A DNA stretch of 64,000 nucleotides from UBA1672 sp051967755 (GCA_051967755.1 JBQDYD010000004.1:1-64000); one strand, 5' to 3'; numbered from the stretch's first letter, positions 16,642 through 25,700 are shown. Notes: a model not told the origin generated them from the sequence alone. Translations and numbers: made by a program.

Positions 16642-17775
16642 ATGTCAGGTGGAGAAGAGCATCTTACAAGTGATGTAACAGAGCAGATGCAACAGCAGTT
16701 GCCCGATGATTCTGAGCGTCAGATATCACCAAAACTCTCAGAATCCTTTCAGGTCGCGCTGGATGTTCTGAGGCGATCCAAAGATATAGATAAGAAAATT
16801 GAGCATGCATTGCCCGGCGCGTTGACTAAATTGCGTGATGCGGAGACAGATGAGCAAAAAGCAGAGGCGAATGCTATTATCAGAACATTATCGGCTGATG
16901 ATAATCCAAACGTGCGGATTGCCGTTGCAAAGCAAATCCCGTTATGGGCGGATTGTGACCCTGATTTGGCGGGGGAAACTGCGTACCATATGGCCGCGGA
17001 AGGGGATCGCGGTGTTGGGATGACGTTGGCAGAGGGGCTGTTTTCGTGGATGGATGAAAATCCGCAGATGGCTGAAAACGTTGCGAAAAAATTATCAAAG
17101 AATAAAGGCATGGGCGTTAATTTGGCCTTGGCTGATGCTTTACCTATGTGGGCGGAGCATCATTCTGACCTTACAGGGAAAATCGCGAAAAAAATCGCAA
17201 AGAACTATAACCATCTAAATGCTGTCACGAATTTGTTGGAAAAGACATATGGTGAGAATTGGCGTGAGAATATTGAAACTGTAACCGGAGAAACCGCGGA
17301 AGGCGAAGAAGAGCGTCGTAAATTGATCGCAGGCTTGTTTTTAAAGGCGGGATCACATGTTGAGGAGGTGAAGGTATCACTTGCTTCCGGGTTATCAGAT
17401 TGGGCAGGGCAGAACCCTGAGGCCGCAGAAGAGGTCGCGCAAATATTGGTGGATGACGTACTTGAGAATAGTAATAATACACATCTTAATAAAGCGGTGA
17501 ATACGGCACTGTTTAAAAGTTTGTCTGAATTGGCGCCTGATAATCCGAAAACAACGGCAAGCTTGATCGCCGTTATGGCGCAAAACCCTGATCCGGAGGT
17601 TGCGCAGAGCCTGATTACGTTATTGAAAGATAATCTAAACATAGATCCGAATGAGGCGAGTGCCGTGGCGCAAGAAATTGAAGGTCATCCTGCCAGAAAC
17701 AGCCTGATTATTCTTTCACGATTTTTCGATAATGAAGGCGAAGAGAACCTGTTAGACCAACTTGGTATTGAATAA
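16642..17775 (+). CDS. Alpha-helical repeat (HEAT-like) protein
   Basis: ATG 16642, preceded by AGGGG, gives 377 residues; an in-frame TTG at 16618 lacks support. The body repeats a helical unit of roughly 35-45 residues of the type 'dDNPNVRIAVAKQIPLWADCDPDLA', 'GVGMTLAEGLFSWMDENPQMAENVA' and 'GVNLALADALPMWAEHHSDLTGKIA' (each under 30 residues, with recurring L.W....P.lA..iA). This is a HEAT- or DUF2336-like superhelix, usually a protein-protein scaffold. The N-terminus is acidic and Gln-rich. No enzyme motif is visible. It ends two bases before the convergent response-regulator gene. Confidence 0.7.
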   Translation: MSGGEEHLTSDVTEQMQQQLPDDSERQISPKLSESFQVALDVLRRSKDIDKKIEHALPGALTKLRDAETDEQKAEANAIIRTLSADDNPNVRIAVAKQIPLWADCDPDLAGETAYHMAAEGDRGVGMTLAEGLFSWMDENPQMAENVAKKLSKNKGMGVNLALADALPMWAEHHSDLTGKIAKKIAKNYNHLNAVTNLLEKTYGENWRENIETVTGETAEGEEERRKLIAGLFLKAGSHVEEVKVSLASGLSDWAGQNPEAAEEVAQILVDDVLENSNNTHLNKAVNTALFKSLSELAPDNPKTTASLIAVMAQNPDPEVAQSLITLLKDNLNIDPNEASAVAQEIEGHPARNSLIILSRFFDNEGEENLLDQLGIE

Positions 17776-17777
17776 GG

Positions 17778-18467
17778 TTATTCGTGGCGATATCCCGCAC
17801 CTTGAACTGTTTTAATAATGGCCGGATTTTGCGGGTCTAATTCAATTTTTTTGCGTAGATTTGCAATATGCTGATCAACTGTGCGGCTTTCGGGCATGAT
17901 ATGCTCTCCCCAGCAATGATCGAGCAGCATGTTTCTGTCTATGACCTTTGTTTTGTGGTCGTGCAGTAATTTTAGTATTTTGGTTTCGCGCAGGCTTAGA
18001 TCGATTTCTTCACCCGTTTCTTGTCGGTGTGCTCTGAGTTGAGCGGGGTATAAATGCAGATCGCCCAGAATCAAAAACTGGTTTTCTTTCTGCGGGTTAT
18101 CGTGTTTTAAGCACCGTTTGGCAACGGCTCTGATCCGCGCGATAAGCTCTCTCATGCCGACGGGTTTTGTAATAAAATCATCCGCGCCCAGTTCCAGTCC
18201 TAATACACGATCAATTTCTTCATCTTTGGCACTGAGGAAAATCACGGGAATATGCGTGTTTGTTTTTCTGATTTCTTTGCATAAATCATATCCGTTAAGG
18301 TGCGGCATCATTATATCAAGACATAGAAAGTCAGGGTTTTCAGATTTGTATAGAGCGAGGGCTTCTTGCCCGTCTTGCGCTTTGATGGTTTGAAAACCTT
18401 CATTCGTAAGGATTTCACTGACCCCGTTTAAAATGTTTATATCATCTTCTGCGATTAATATTTTCAT
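17778..18467 (-). CDS. OmpR/PhoB-family response regulator
   Basis: The 229-residue protein has an N-terminal receiver (acidic pair EDD at 7-9, acceptor Asp51 in FLCLDIMMPHLNG, Lys in FITKPVGMRELIARI) and a C-terminal winged helix of the OmpR type (LSLRETKILKLLHDHK, SRTVDQHIANLRKKIELDP, VQGAGYR). It is a DNA-binding transcription regulator controlled by the kinase encoded just upstream, with which it overlaps by four bases (ATGA). The target genes are unknown; the von Willebrand A gene upstream in the same run is an obvious candidate. Confidence 0.93.
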   Translation of the reverse strand: MKILIAEDDINILNGVSEILTNEGFQTIKAQDGQEALALYKSENPDFLCLDIMMPHLNGYDLCKEIRKTNTHIPVIFLSAKDEEIDRVLGLELGADDFITKPVGMRELIARIRAVAKRCLKHDNPQKENQFLILGDLHLYPAQLRAHRQETGEEIDLSLRETKILKLLHDHKTKVIDRNMLLDHCWGEHIMPESRTVDQHIANLRKKIELDPQNPAIIKTVQGAGYRHE

Positions 18468-19408
18468 ATCAGTACCTCAAAGGCGGCGCCGTTTTGTGTT
18501 TCTAAAAGTGTTAAGCTGCCCTTATGGGCATGAAGTAAGTTTCGGCAAAGCGGTAACCCAATACCCACGCCGGATGAAACTGCGCTCGCGTTGTTATCAC
18601 CGCGCGCAAAAGGTGCAAAAATCTGTTCACGCAGATGTTTCGGTATTCCCGGGCCGTAATCTTTGACAATAATTGAGAGCTTGTCTTGTTTCTGTGTTGC
18701 GATAATGTTTATTTTTTTGCCATCGGCTGCGTATTTCTCGGCATTCGAAATTAAGTTGATGAGTACTTGCTCTATAACATCGCGGTCGAGTGTTTTGTTT
18801 TCGGCATCGCTTTTTATATTAATGGTCATGCCTTTTTGCTTTAAACGCATTTCATAGCCCTGAGCAATCGTGTGAAGTAATTCTGTCACGTTACAGGGGT
18901 GCTTGTTCAGTGAAAGTTTCTCTCCGTTCGCAAATTTCAACACATTATTGACGAGTTGTTCCAATCGTTGGGTTTCCTGTGCAATAACGTTTAGCTTTTT
19001 GATAGCGTCAGGGTTGTTTTCCTGTTCGTGTGTCAGAAGGTCCGTATATAGCTTTATATTGGTGAGCGGGGTTTTTAGCTCATGTGACACTTGGCTGACA
19101 AAAGAGACTTGTTGGGATGACTTGCCAAGATGCGTGAGGTATTCCCGAAAGAAATACCCTCCAAGTACAAAAAAGCTTAGGGTAATTAATAAAACCCGTA
19201 AATGTTTTGTGTCATTTGTTGGGGGGAGGTCGGACTTAGGGTATTCAATGGTTAAGGGAGTGCTCAATTCTCTGGCCAATAATTCTTTTTCGTATCGGCA
19301 TTGAATAATGTCTTTTTCACTTTCGATCATGTTGTGCCAGAGCCAGCTTACCGTAAGAATCGGGCTGATGATGAGGAATATCAAAACAAAGATGAGGTGT
19401 TTTTTCAT
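18464..19408 (-). CDS. Membrane sensor histidine kinase
   Basis: ATG 19408 gives 314 residues. There are two membrane helices (about 5-25 and 70-88), with a short periplasmic loop between them as the only likely sensor region. HisKA has His109 in SQVSHELKTPLTNIKLY, and the HATPase has N-box LINLISNAEKYA, VKDYGPGIP and GVGIGLPL. There is no HAMP domain. The gene overlaps the response-regulator gene by four bases and follows the von Willebrand A gene by about 70 bases. The small periplasmic loop suggests it may sense through a partner protein rather than bind a ligand itself. Confidence 0.92.
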   Translation of the reverse strand: MKKHLIFVLIFLIISPILTVSWLWHNMIESEKDIIQCRYEKELLARELSTPLTIEYPKSDLPPTNDTKHLRVLLITLSFFVLGGYFFREYLTHLGKSSQQVSFVSQVSHELKTPLTNIKLYTDLLTHEQENNPDAIKKLNVIAQETQRLEQLVNNVLKFANGEKLSLNKHPCNVTELLHTIAQGYEMRLKQKGMTINIKSDAENKTLDRDVIEQVLINLISNAEKYAADGKKINIIATQKQDKLSIIVKDYGPGIPKHLREQIFAPFARGDNNASAVSSGVGIGLPLCRNLLHAHKGSLTLLETQNGAAFEVLI

Positions 19409-19479
19409 TATATTCAGTGTACCTAAAAACGAACCGCAAGGCACGCGCTGTTTCGGCGGTGCCTTGCGATATGGTGGGG

Positions 19480-20817
19480 TTAAATCGTGCCAAAGCTTAC
19501 ACTTTGAAGGGTGGCTGTACCTTTCTTTCTACTTTTGTTCCAGTCCAGATTATTCTTTAAATCGTTTAATTGTTGTTTCAGAATCTCGCCGTAGCGTTGA
19601 AGTTTCCCTGAGTTCATGTCTTCGCCGGCTTGATTGACGTTTTTACTCAATTCCTCAAGCTGTGTTGTCGCCTCAGCAGTCTGGCCTTCATCACGGAGTT
19701 TTATAATTTCCCGATGCTTTAGGGCGGAAATCTGCTCTGTTGCGGCAATGATAACGTCTGTATCGCGGGTATTGCGCAACAAGTTCATATCACGCGAAAT
19801 ATCGGCATAGAGCCCGCGGTTATGTTGAACAACACTCATGGTATTTAAATTACGATAGCTGATAACCGTGTGTCCCAAGGGTAGTCGTTGATGCGCAGTT
19901 GTGGGCGTTTTGATTTTGGCCTCAACCAAGGTGTAAGTTTCATGAGTAGAGAATATTTCATTGAGGTTAAAGTAAGCGCTATGGCTTGAAACACGTCCTT
20001 CTCTGCCCAAAACTCTGATAGGGGTGACATTATCTGCGAAGTTGATTGTGACTTCCGTTCCGTTTGCGACGACGCTTGCCATTTTGCCGAATTGCCAATC
20101 AAAGGCTTGTGCTAAATCGCTCGGGCTTTCTGCAAATTGGTGCGTTCCGTCAGAACTTGCGGCAAGGCGGGCCATCAGGTCTTCGTTATATCCCAGACCC
20201 AGGCCGATGGTGCTTACGCTGATGCCATCACTGGCTAAATGGCGGCCAAGTGCTTCTAATTCATTTGGGGCGCTGGGGCCGACATTGGCGATGCCGTCAG
20301 AGAGAAGGATTGCGCGACTGATTTGGTTGTCAGTGAAGTATTTTTGTAATTCGCGCGCTCCGGTTTCAACGCCATGATAAAGGGCAGTGCCTCCGTTGGC
20401 TCGGATTTGATTGATTTTTGCCTTGATCATTTCCGGGTGTAGCACGGGCTGTGCACGCACAATGACGTGGGGTTGGTTGTCATAAGCGATGACGGACACT
20501 ATATCATTGGGGTTCAGACGATCGACCAGCATTTTTGAGGCATTTTTTGCATCTGCTATTTTTTGCCCTGACATTGATCCGGACTTATCCAAGATAAGCG
20601 CGACATTAATCGCCGGCCGTTCTGTGTTTGTATGAGGTTTTTTACCTTGTAATCCTATTTTGAAAAAAACAGTTTGTTCTGTTCCCGGCTCAAGATAGGG
20701 GTGACTGATCCGTGTGGTTATCTCTATATCATCTTTGGCCTGTACTGCGTGCGGGGTAAGGGCGGCAATAAATAATGTGAAAAGTGATAAGTAGTGGCGC
20801 TTTCGTGGCGTATGCAT
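19480..20817 (-). CDS. Exported von Willebrand factor A domain protein
   Basis: ATG 20817 is chosen because AGGGAGAAG lies just upstream; the longer frame from 20865 lacks this. A signal peptide ends near VQA/KDD. The VWA domain (about 65-245) has the complete metal-ion-dependent adhesion site: DKSGSMSG, the Thr of NGGTALYHG, and the Asp of ILLSDGIANVG. A second beta region and a helical C-terminus with coiled-coil tendency (ISALKHREIIKLRDEGQ) follow. There is no C-terminal membrane anchor or LPXTG motif. It is probably a periplasmic or surface binding protein. It is the first gene of a minus-strand run with a histidine kinase and response regulator, so it is probably regulated by, or signals to, them. 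Confidence 0.85.
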   Translation of the reverse strand: MHTPRKRHYLSLFTLFIAALTPHAVQAKDDIEITTRISHPYLEPGTEQTVFFKIGLQGKKPHTNTERPAINVALILDKSGSMSGQKIADAKNASKMLVDRLNPNDIVSVIAYDNQPHVIVRAQPVLHPEMIKAKINQIRANGGTALYHGVETGARELQKYFTDNQISRAILLSDGIANVGPSAPNELEALGRHLASDGISVSTIGLGLGYNEDLMARLAASSDGTHQFAESPSDLAQAFDWQFGKMASVVANGTEVTINFADNVTPIRVLGREGRVSSHSAYFNLNEIFSTHETYTLVEAKIKTPTTAHQRLPLGHTVISYRNLNTMSVVQHNRGLYADISRDMNLLRNTRDTDVIIAATEQISALKHREIIKLRDEGQTAEATTQLEELSKNVNQAGEDMNSGKLQRYGEILKQQLNDLKNNLDWNKSRKKGTATLQSVSFGTI

Positions 20818-20991
20818 TGTGCTTCTCCCTTTGTTTTTTAAACTCAGTTGTATAGAAGCATTCAAGCATGCTTGACGTTATCAGGTGTCAACGCGGTGTC
20901 ATGTTCATGTAAAATAAATGTAAAAACGGATAAATGGCGTGTAGGCACGTCAATTTAAGGCTTTAAAATAATGTGTGTGGGAAAAGTAAAA

Positions 20992-21066
20992 TGGTGCCCG
21001 GGGGCGGAATCGAACCACCGACACAGGGATTTTCAATCCCTTGCTCTACCCCTGAGCTACCCGGGC
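20992..21066 (-). tRNA. tRNA-Phe (anticodon GAA)
   Basis: The complement folds as a standard cloverleaf with acceptor GCCCGGG/CCCGGGC, discriminator A and encoded CCA. The anticodon loop TTGAAAA sits between GGGAT and ATCCC, giving GAA, and the T loop is TTCGATT. All invariant positions look normal. It lies between the VWA gene and the 763-residue repeat protein. Confidence 0.96.
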
Positions 21067-21168
21067 ATGGGTTCCTCATCAAAGGGTATAAAGCTTATAA
21101 AAGAATGAAGCCGTAGTGTCCAGTGTAAAAACCGGGTTGTATCATGAAAATATTGGAAAATTTTGATT

Positions 21169-23460
21169 TTATCCCAAAGTTTGTATGCTTTGGGTGTTGT
21201 CTTGTTGCTGATGAATGGCCGGATCGATTGTGATATCCTGATCTGCTTGCGGCTCAGTTGCGCTGACCAAGGTGATTTCATTGGGCGCAGGATTTACGTT
21301 CTGATCAAAAAAACTGCTCATAGACATACCGCTAACTGTAATGCCTGTATTGAAATCTACATTTGGTTCACCGCCCGCGGCGACATTAACATCTGCGGTA
21401 TAGGCAGACCCGTCAGGGGATTGGAGATACCCTTTATCTTCTTCCTGAATGCTGACTTGCTCTGCGTTTGACCCAGCCGTAGCATCAGCATCAGCATCAG
21501 CATCTGCTTCCACTTCCGGCGTGGCTTCTTTTTCAATACGCGCTCTGTAATATTCTATTTCCACATCTTCGGGGACAAATGGTTCTATGCTCAGTTCTTG
21601 GTACGGCTTAGATCCAGCAGCATATATGTCTCTATCGACGTTTATCGCATCGTATCGGTCATTGATAATATGCTGTGCCTCAAGCAGTTTCCCTGTGTTT
21701 TCGTAGGAGGGATCAGCTTCGTAAGCGGCCAAGGCCTCGGCTTTCATGTTCTCAAGATATGTTATTTCTGCATTGTGATATGCCGCTACATTTTCGTCAT
21801 ATAGTTCGTCCGGATTTGTTGCTTTACCTTCGTAGGATTCCCAATCAAAATCTGCGAATACGACTTCTTCTGTATAATTTTCTCTCGCTTGAAGATAGTG
21901 GTCTTGCCTGACTTCGCCTATTTCATTTTGTATTTCTTGTCGGCGTTCTTCTTCTTGGACGTGTGCGATCAGAAATTCTTGTTTGTCCAGATCCGTGATA
22001 AAGCTTACCGGCTTTATTAACTCTGCCTCATCACCGTATCTGTTTTCCCTGAAACCATTGATGTCTTCGGCTGTTTCATTGATGGCTTTTTCTAAGTTAA
22101 GCATTCTCTCCAGTGTTTCGAGAGACGGATTGTTCTGAAAGTCATTCACGATTTCATCTTGCTTGGCTTCCAAAAGGTCTAATTTTAATTCGTACCGTTC
22201 CAGCGTTGTAAGATCATATCGATCACGCACATCTTCGCGATAGCTTTCCCAGTCATAATCATCAAAGAGTGTGCTGGTCGCAAACTCACCCGTATACAGG
22301 GGGAGGGACATGTCGTTTTCGATGGCTGTTATCTGTTCGTGCAGGTCTTTATTCGCCATATAGGCGTCTTCTTGTTCCTGTGTGATGATCTGGATCGGTG
22401 CTCTCTCCGGAAGGTCTTCTCCCATCACGCGGCGGCGATACGCATCTTCAAAATTCTTGTGATAACCGATTATTATTTGTGCTTCGATAACGGCTCTTTG
22501 ATGATCAAGGTTTTCTGGGCTCTCTTGGTATTGGGCCATAATTTCGGCTTCGTATACATCAAGTTGTTCTTGGGCTGTTGCGAAATAGGCTTCCGGATTC
22601 TCTTTCAAGAGCTCTTGCGCATCCTCTGCGTCACCTTGGTATGAATCCCAGTCAAAATTATCATCAACCGCTTCGTCAGCATTTTCTCTAAACTCCCATG
22701 CGGTCTCTAGGTGTATATCTGTGACAGGATCGCTCGAGTTGGTTAGCGGGGCGCTGGAGTGTGTCGGATCAACGCGTCCGGCAAGCGCTCTTAAATCCTT
22801 GAATGCGAGGGCAAGGTCGCCCTGACCACGTTCAAGCAATTTATCGCGTGTTATACGATCTGCGCGTGTTTCTTCGATTAATGTATCCAGATATGAATCG
22901 CCATACTCTTGACCGGCGGCATGCGCACCTTCGTGGTTCCCGATTAAGCGCATCCAGTCATGGTTGGTGCCGGGCATGTTTTCCAGAATTTCTTTTCTTG
23001 TGCTGCGATCAAAATGGTCAGTGAATTCGAAGACTATCTCTTTTTTAGAGTCAAAACTATGATCAGGAATAATTGCCATTCCGTGATCTCTGCCATTTAC
23101 ATTTAAGTCCGCCATTGCGGCCGGGCCATAATTTTTTAAAGACCGCGCCATTTGTCCAACTGACTTTGGCTCATCCTCATCTTCATAATACGTATCATGA
23201 AGGGCTCTTGTACCACCATTTGCTTGACGCTCAATTTGGCGCTCAAGCGATTGACCTGCCGCAGAATCGGGGGAGCCGATGCGTTTTCCGGGCGGGCCGG
23301 GGGGGCGTATTCTGATTTTATCAGGGTCGATGAAAATGGTTGGGTCGTCTTTATTAACCTCTGTGACGCCAAGTTTATATGCGTCTTCTCTGGACATACC
23401 TTCGTTGTGTATGTTGTCAGTATTTTGTTCTGTATCTACTCCGGTAGGGGCTCCGCTCAT
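21169..23460 (-). CDS. Large acidic repeat protein with HExxH metalloprotease-like motif
   Basis: The 763-residue protein is preceded by AAGGGGA. It has no signal peptide. Residues 160-215 contain GNHEGAHAAG (HExxH at 176-180) followed 17 residues later by EETRAD, the spacing and wording of a gluzincin-type zinc site (third ligand Glu in 'E..AD'). Residues of about 280-690 contain three long copies of a unit that begins FDWDSY, YDWESY and FDWESY and continues with helical, Glu/Ala/Tyr-rich sequence (for example YDLTTLERYELKLDLLEAK). An alternating Ala-Asp run and an Asn/Gln-rich tail follow. I know no family with this layout. It could be a metallopeptidase on a helical stalk, a structural protein, or a secreted effector. 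The small lipoprotein gene at 23471 is directly upstream. Confidence 0.72.
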   Translation of the reverse strand: MSGAPTGVDTEQNTDNIHNEGMSREDAYKLGVTEVNKDDPTIFIDPDKIRIRPPGPPGKRIGSPDSAAGQSLERQIERQANGGTRALHDTYYEDEDEPKSVGQMARSLKNYGPAAMADLNVNGRDHGMAIIPDHSFDSKKEIVFEFTDHFDRSTRKEILENMPGTNHDWMRLIGNHEGAHAAGQEYGDSYLDTLIEETRADRITRDKLLERGQGDLALAFKDLRALAGRVDPTHSSAPLTNSSDPVTDIHLETAWEFRENADEAVDDNFDWDSYQGDAEDAQELLKENPEAYFATAQEQLDVYEAEIMAQYQESPENLDHQRAVIEAQIIIGYHKNFEDAYRRRVMGEDLPERAPIQIITQEQEDAYMANKDLHEQITAIENDMSLPLYTGEFATSTLFDDYDWESYREDVRDRYDLTTLERYELKLDLLEAKQDEIVNDFQNNPSLETLERMLNLEKAINETAEDINGFRENRYGDEAELIKPVSFITDLDKQEFLIAHVQEEERRQEIQNEIGEVRQDHYLQARENYTEEVVFADFDWESYEGKATNPDELYDENVAAYHNAEITYLENMKAEALAAYEADPSYENTGKLLEAQHIINDRYDAINVDRDIYAAGSKPYQELSIEPFVPEDVEIEYYRARIEKEATPEVEADADADADATAGSNAEQVSIQEEDKGYLQSPDGSAYTADVNVAAGGEPNVDFNTGITVSGMSMSSFFDQNVNPAPNEITLVSATEPQADQDITIDPAIHQQQDNTQSIQTLG
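21481..21504. repeat. Hexanucleotide microsatellite AGCATC x4
   Basis: Four perfect copies of AGCATC in tandem lie inside the coding region of the 763-residue protein and encode an alternating Asp-Ala run. In-frame hexamer repeats can gain or lose units without breaking the gene. Confidence 0.9.
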
Positions 23461-23470
23461 TTATATCCCC

Positions 23471-23746
23471 TTATTCCATATTCAGGCAATCTGCATTGGT
23501 TGCCTCTATGTTTTCAGGCTTGCAGTTTTCGTTGCTGGATTCAAAGGGGCTTAATTTTCCTTCGCCGTCTTTCTTTGGCGCTATCGGCGGGCTAAATGGT
23601 TTGTTTGAATGCTCATAGGTTGCATTCGGGTCGGGAGCAGGGCCTTTATCTGTATCCTTGGGGACGCTGGCGCATGATGCCAATAGGAAACTAAGTCCTA
23701 CAGCCTTCGCAGTGTTGCTTACAACTTTTGAAAAGGAAACACCCAT
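23471..23746 (-). CDS. Small lipoprotein, function unknown
   Basis: The 91-residue protein has a positively charged start, a hydrophobic helix and the lipobox LLASC near residue 26, so signal peptidase II should cleave it and lipid should be attached to that cysteine. The mature part is short, Pro- and charge-rich, with two further cysteines near the end (NCKPEN and DCLNME). It stops 11 bases before the start of the HExxH repeat protein, so the two are probably cotranscribed. It may anchor or partner that protein; this is inferred from position. Confidence 0.75.
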   Translation of the reverse strand: MGVSFSKVVSNTAKAVGLSFLLASCASVPKDTDKGPAPDPNATYEHSNKPFSPPIAPKKDGEGKLSPFESSNENCKPENIEATNADCLNME

Positions 23747-23825
23747 TTCATCACCCTTTTTTTATATCCCACAACTTTAGCATTTTTTTTTGTTTTTATG
23801 CAAATTCTACATAGCAGGGCAAGCG

Positions 23826-25046
23826 TTAAAACGCAATACTATCAAACCGTTTATCCAATGACGGTGTGCGCCGCTTGCGTGTCATTTCAATAAGGCCAAG
23901 TTTGGTAAAACCGTGAATTTGCACGGTGCATGGGTCACCGTATGTTTCTTCATCCAGTAATTGTAAAAGCTTCTCTTGGTCTTTTTTGTTTGTTTTCAGG
24001 AAATCGACAATGATAATCCCGCCAATATTGCGCAGACGAATTTGGCGCGCAATTTCTTTTGCTGCGTCCAGATTAACCGCAAGGTGAGATCGTTTATCGC
24101 TGCTTTTGTTGATGTCAATTGCGGTCAGGGCGGCAGTTTCTTGAATGATCATGCTGCCTCCATGTTCAAGCAAGACGTAACTTTGAAACAGACTTTCGAT
24201 TTGCCCCAGAACGTCGCGATAATCCAACAAGGCAAGGTCTCTCGATGCGTCATTGAGTTCGATGGGGGTGATTTTTGTAACCAAATCCGGGGCAAAGATA
24301 GAGCACCAGTCTTCGATTTGTTCAAAATGATCCATTGTCACAACTTCGATCCGCTCAATCGGGTTGATGGCCTTATCCCCCAAAATGCGCTGAATGGAAT
24401 CGGGGCCAAGCGCGATCAGGGCAGGGGATGTGCCGACAAAATATTCGGATATACTGCTCCAGACTTCTCGCAGAATTCTGGCTTCTCGCTTTAGGATGTC
24501 TGTTTGCAGGCCTGCTGCCGATGACCGCAGGATAAACCCTTGGGGGCCTTCAAGATCAGCCATCATTTTATCCAGACCTTTGCGCAGGTCATTGCCCCTG
24601 ATGCGTTGTGATATGCGGTTTTTAGAGAGCATAGGGCCATATATAAGATATCGCCCCGAAATGGTTATATCCATGCTGACTTGTGCGATTTTATTTTCAT
24701 CCTGATAAACGTCTTCGCCACTTGCGATATGCGCGACTTTTGCCTGTACGGGGATCATATCACCGGGCTTTAAGACTTTACCGATGGCGGTATCGCCGCC
24801 TTTTTTGATTTGTCCGTCTTTATCCTCAAATCGAACATCTTTGTTGAATAAAATCCCGTAATTATCACCATCCAGATTGATGAAAGCAGCATCCAGGGAA
24901 GTGTCAATACGCTCTACTTTCCCGTGAAAAATGGATCCGTATCGAACCGTTTCGTTTGTTGGGTCAATCTCCAAGCCGTCTAAGCGCCCTTTATCAAGGG
25001 CCACAGACCATAGCTTTCCTTCATATTCTTCGATGAGTATATCCAA
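23826..25046 (-). CDS. rng: Ribonuclease G/E family endoribonuclease, short form
   Basis: The 406-residue protein begins with an embedded S1 domain (GSIFHGKVERIDTSLDAAFINL). It has the 5'-sensor/RNase-H region and the DNase-I-like catalytic core GGSMIIQETAALTAIDINKSS (split: GGSMIIQETAALT, AIDINKSS), then GGIIIVDFLK; the two Asp residues are the magnesium ligands. It ends after FTKLGLIEMTRKRRTPSL, so it lacks the CPxCxG zinc-link segment and most of the small domain of typical RNase G/E. Expected roles are 5' maturation of 16S rRNA and mRNA decay. The order infA-maf-rng is the usual alphaproteobacterial one. Confidence 0.9.
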   Translation of the reverse strand: MDILIEEYEGKLWSVALDKGRLDGLEIDPTNETVRYGSIFHGKVERIDTSLDAAFINLDGDNYGILFNKDVRFEDKDGQIKKGGDTAIGKVLKPGDMIPVQAKVAHIASGEDVYQDENKIAQVSMDITISGRYLIYGPMLSKNRISQRIRGNDLRKGLDKMMADLEGPQGFILRSSAAGLQTDILKREARILREVWSSISEYFVGTSPALIALGPDSIQRILGDKAINPIERIEVVTMDHFEQIEDWCSIFAPDLVTKITPIELNDASRDLALLDYRDVLGQIESLFQSYVLLEHGGSMIIQETAALTAIDINKSSDKRSHLAVNLDAAKEIARQIRLRNIGGIIIVDFLKTNKKDQEKLLQLLDEETYGDPCTVQIHGFTKLGLIEMTRKRRTPSLDKRFDSIAF

Positions 25047-25066
25047 AACAGGCTTTCTTGCGTCGG

Positions 25067-25669
25067 TTATCTATTTGTTTTTACGAAAAAATTATTTCCG
25101 CTCAATAGTTGCATTATATCATAAAGTGATAATCCAACCACATTAGAATAAGAGCCCTGGATGTTTGATATGAAGCCGGCAGCTAACCCCTGTATTGCAT
25201 AGCCTCCGGCCTTACCTTCCCATTCACCGGAGTTGAGGTATGCCTCAATTTCCTGCGGGGATAGGCGTTTGAATTTGACGACAGTATCGCACAGGCGGGG
25301 TATGGTTTTGCCTTCGGGGGTGATCACGCAAATGCCGCCATAAACATGATGTCTTCTGCCGGAGAGCAGGGTTAAGCTTTTTCTGGCATCGTCTTCGTTT
25401 AATGCTTTTGGCATTTCACGTCTGCCGCAGGCAACAACGGTATCGGCGGCGATAATAAACGCATCTTTATGATCTTCGCGAATTTTCTGTGCTTTTTCTA
25501 CGGCCAGTCTCAGCGCGATTTGGCGGGGGAGCTCATCTTTATTAGGGGATTCGTCTATATCTGCGGCAATAACATCATCAGGGGTAATGTTAAGTTGCCC
25601 AAGCAAATCAAGCCTGCGCGGTGATGCGGAGGCCAGAATTAATTTTTTATGTTGTGAATTGGCCGTCAT
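25067..25669 (-). CDS. maf: Maf-family nucleoside triphosphate pyrophosphatase
   Basis: The 200-residue protein starts with LILASASPRRLDLLGQL, the Maf signature, and has the catalytic AADTVVACG block, SGRRHHVYGGICVI and GKAGGYAIQG. Maf proteins hydrolyse non-canonical or modified NTPs such as dTTP/UTP or m7GTP to monophosphates and have been tied to division arrest. The fold is complete. It sits between infA and the RNase G gene, 20 bases from the latter, as in many Alphaproteobacteria. Confidence 0.93.
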   Translation of the reverse strand: MTANSQHKKLILASASPRRLDLLGQLNITPDDVIAADIDESPNKDELPRQIALRLAVEKAQKIREDHKDAFIIAADTVVACGRREMPKALNEDDARKSLTLLSGRRHHVYGGICVITPEGKTIPRLCDTVVKFKRLSPQEIEAYLNSGEWEGKAGGYAIQGLAAGFISNIQGSYSNVVGLSLYDIMQLLSGNNFFVKTNR

Positions 25670-25700
25670 GTTGGCCTTCTTATGTGTCTGATTTTCGGGG

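Noticed and set aside
21169..21300. Attachment site between tRNA-Phe and the repeat protein
   Set aside because: No copy of the tRNA 3' end and no integrase was seen on this side.
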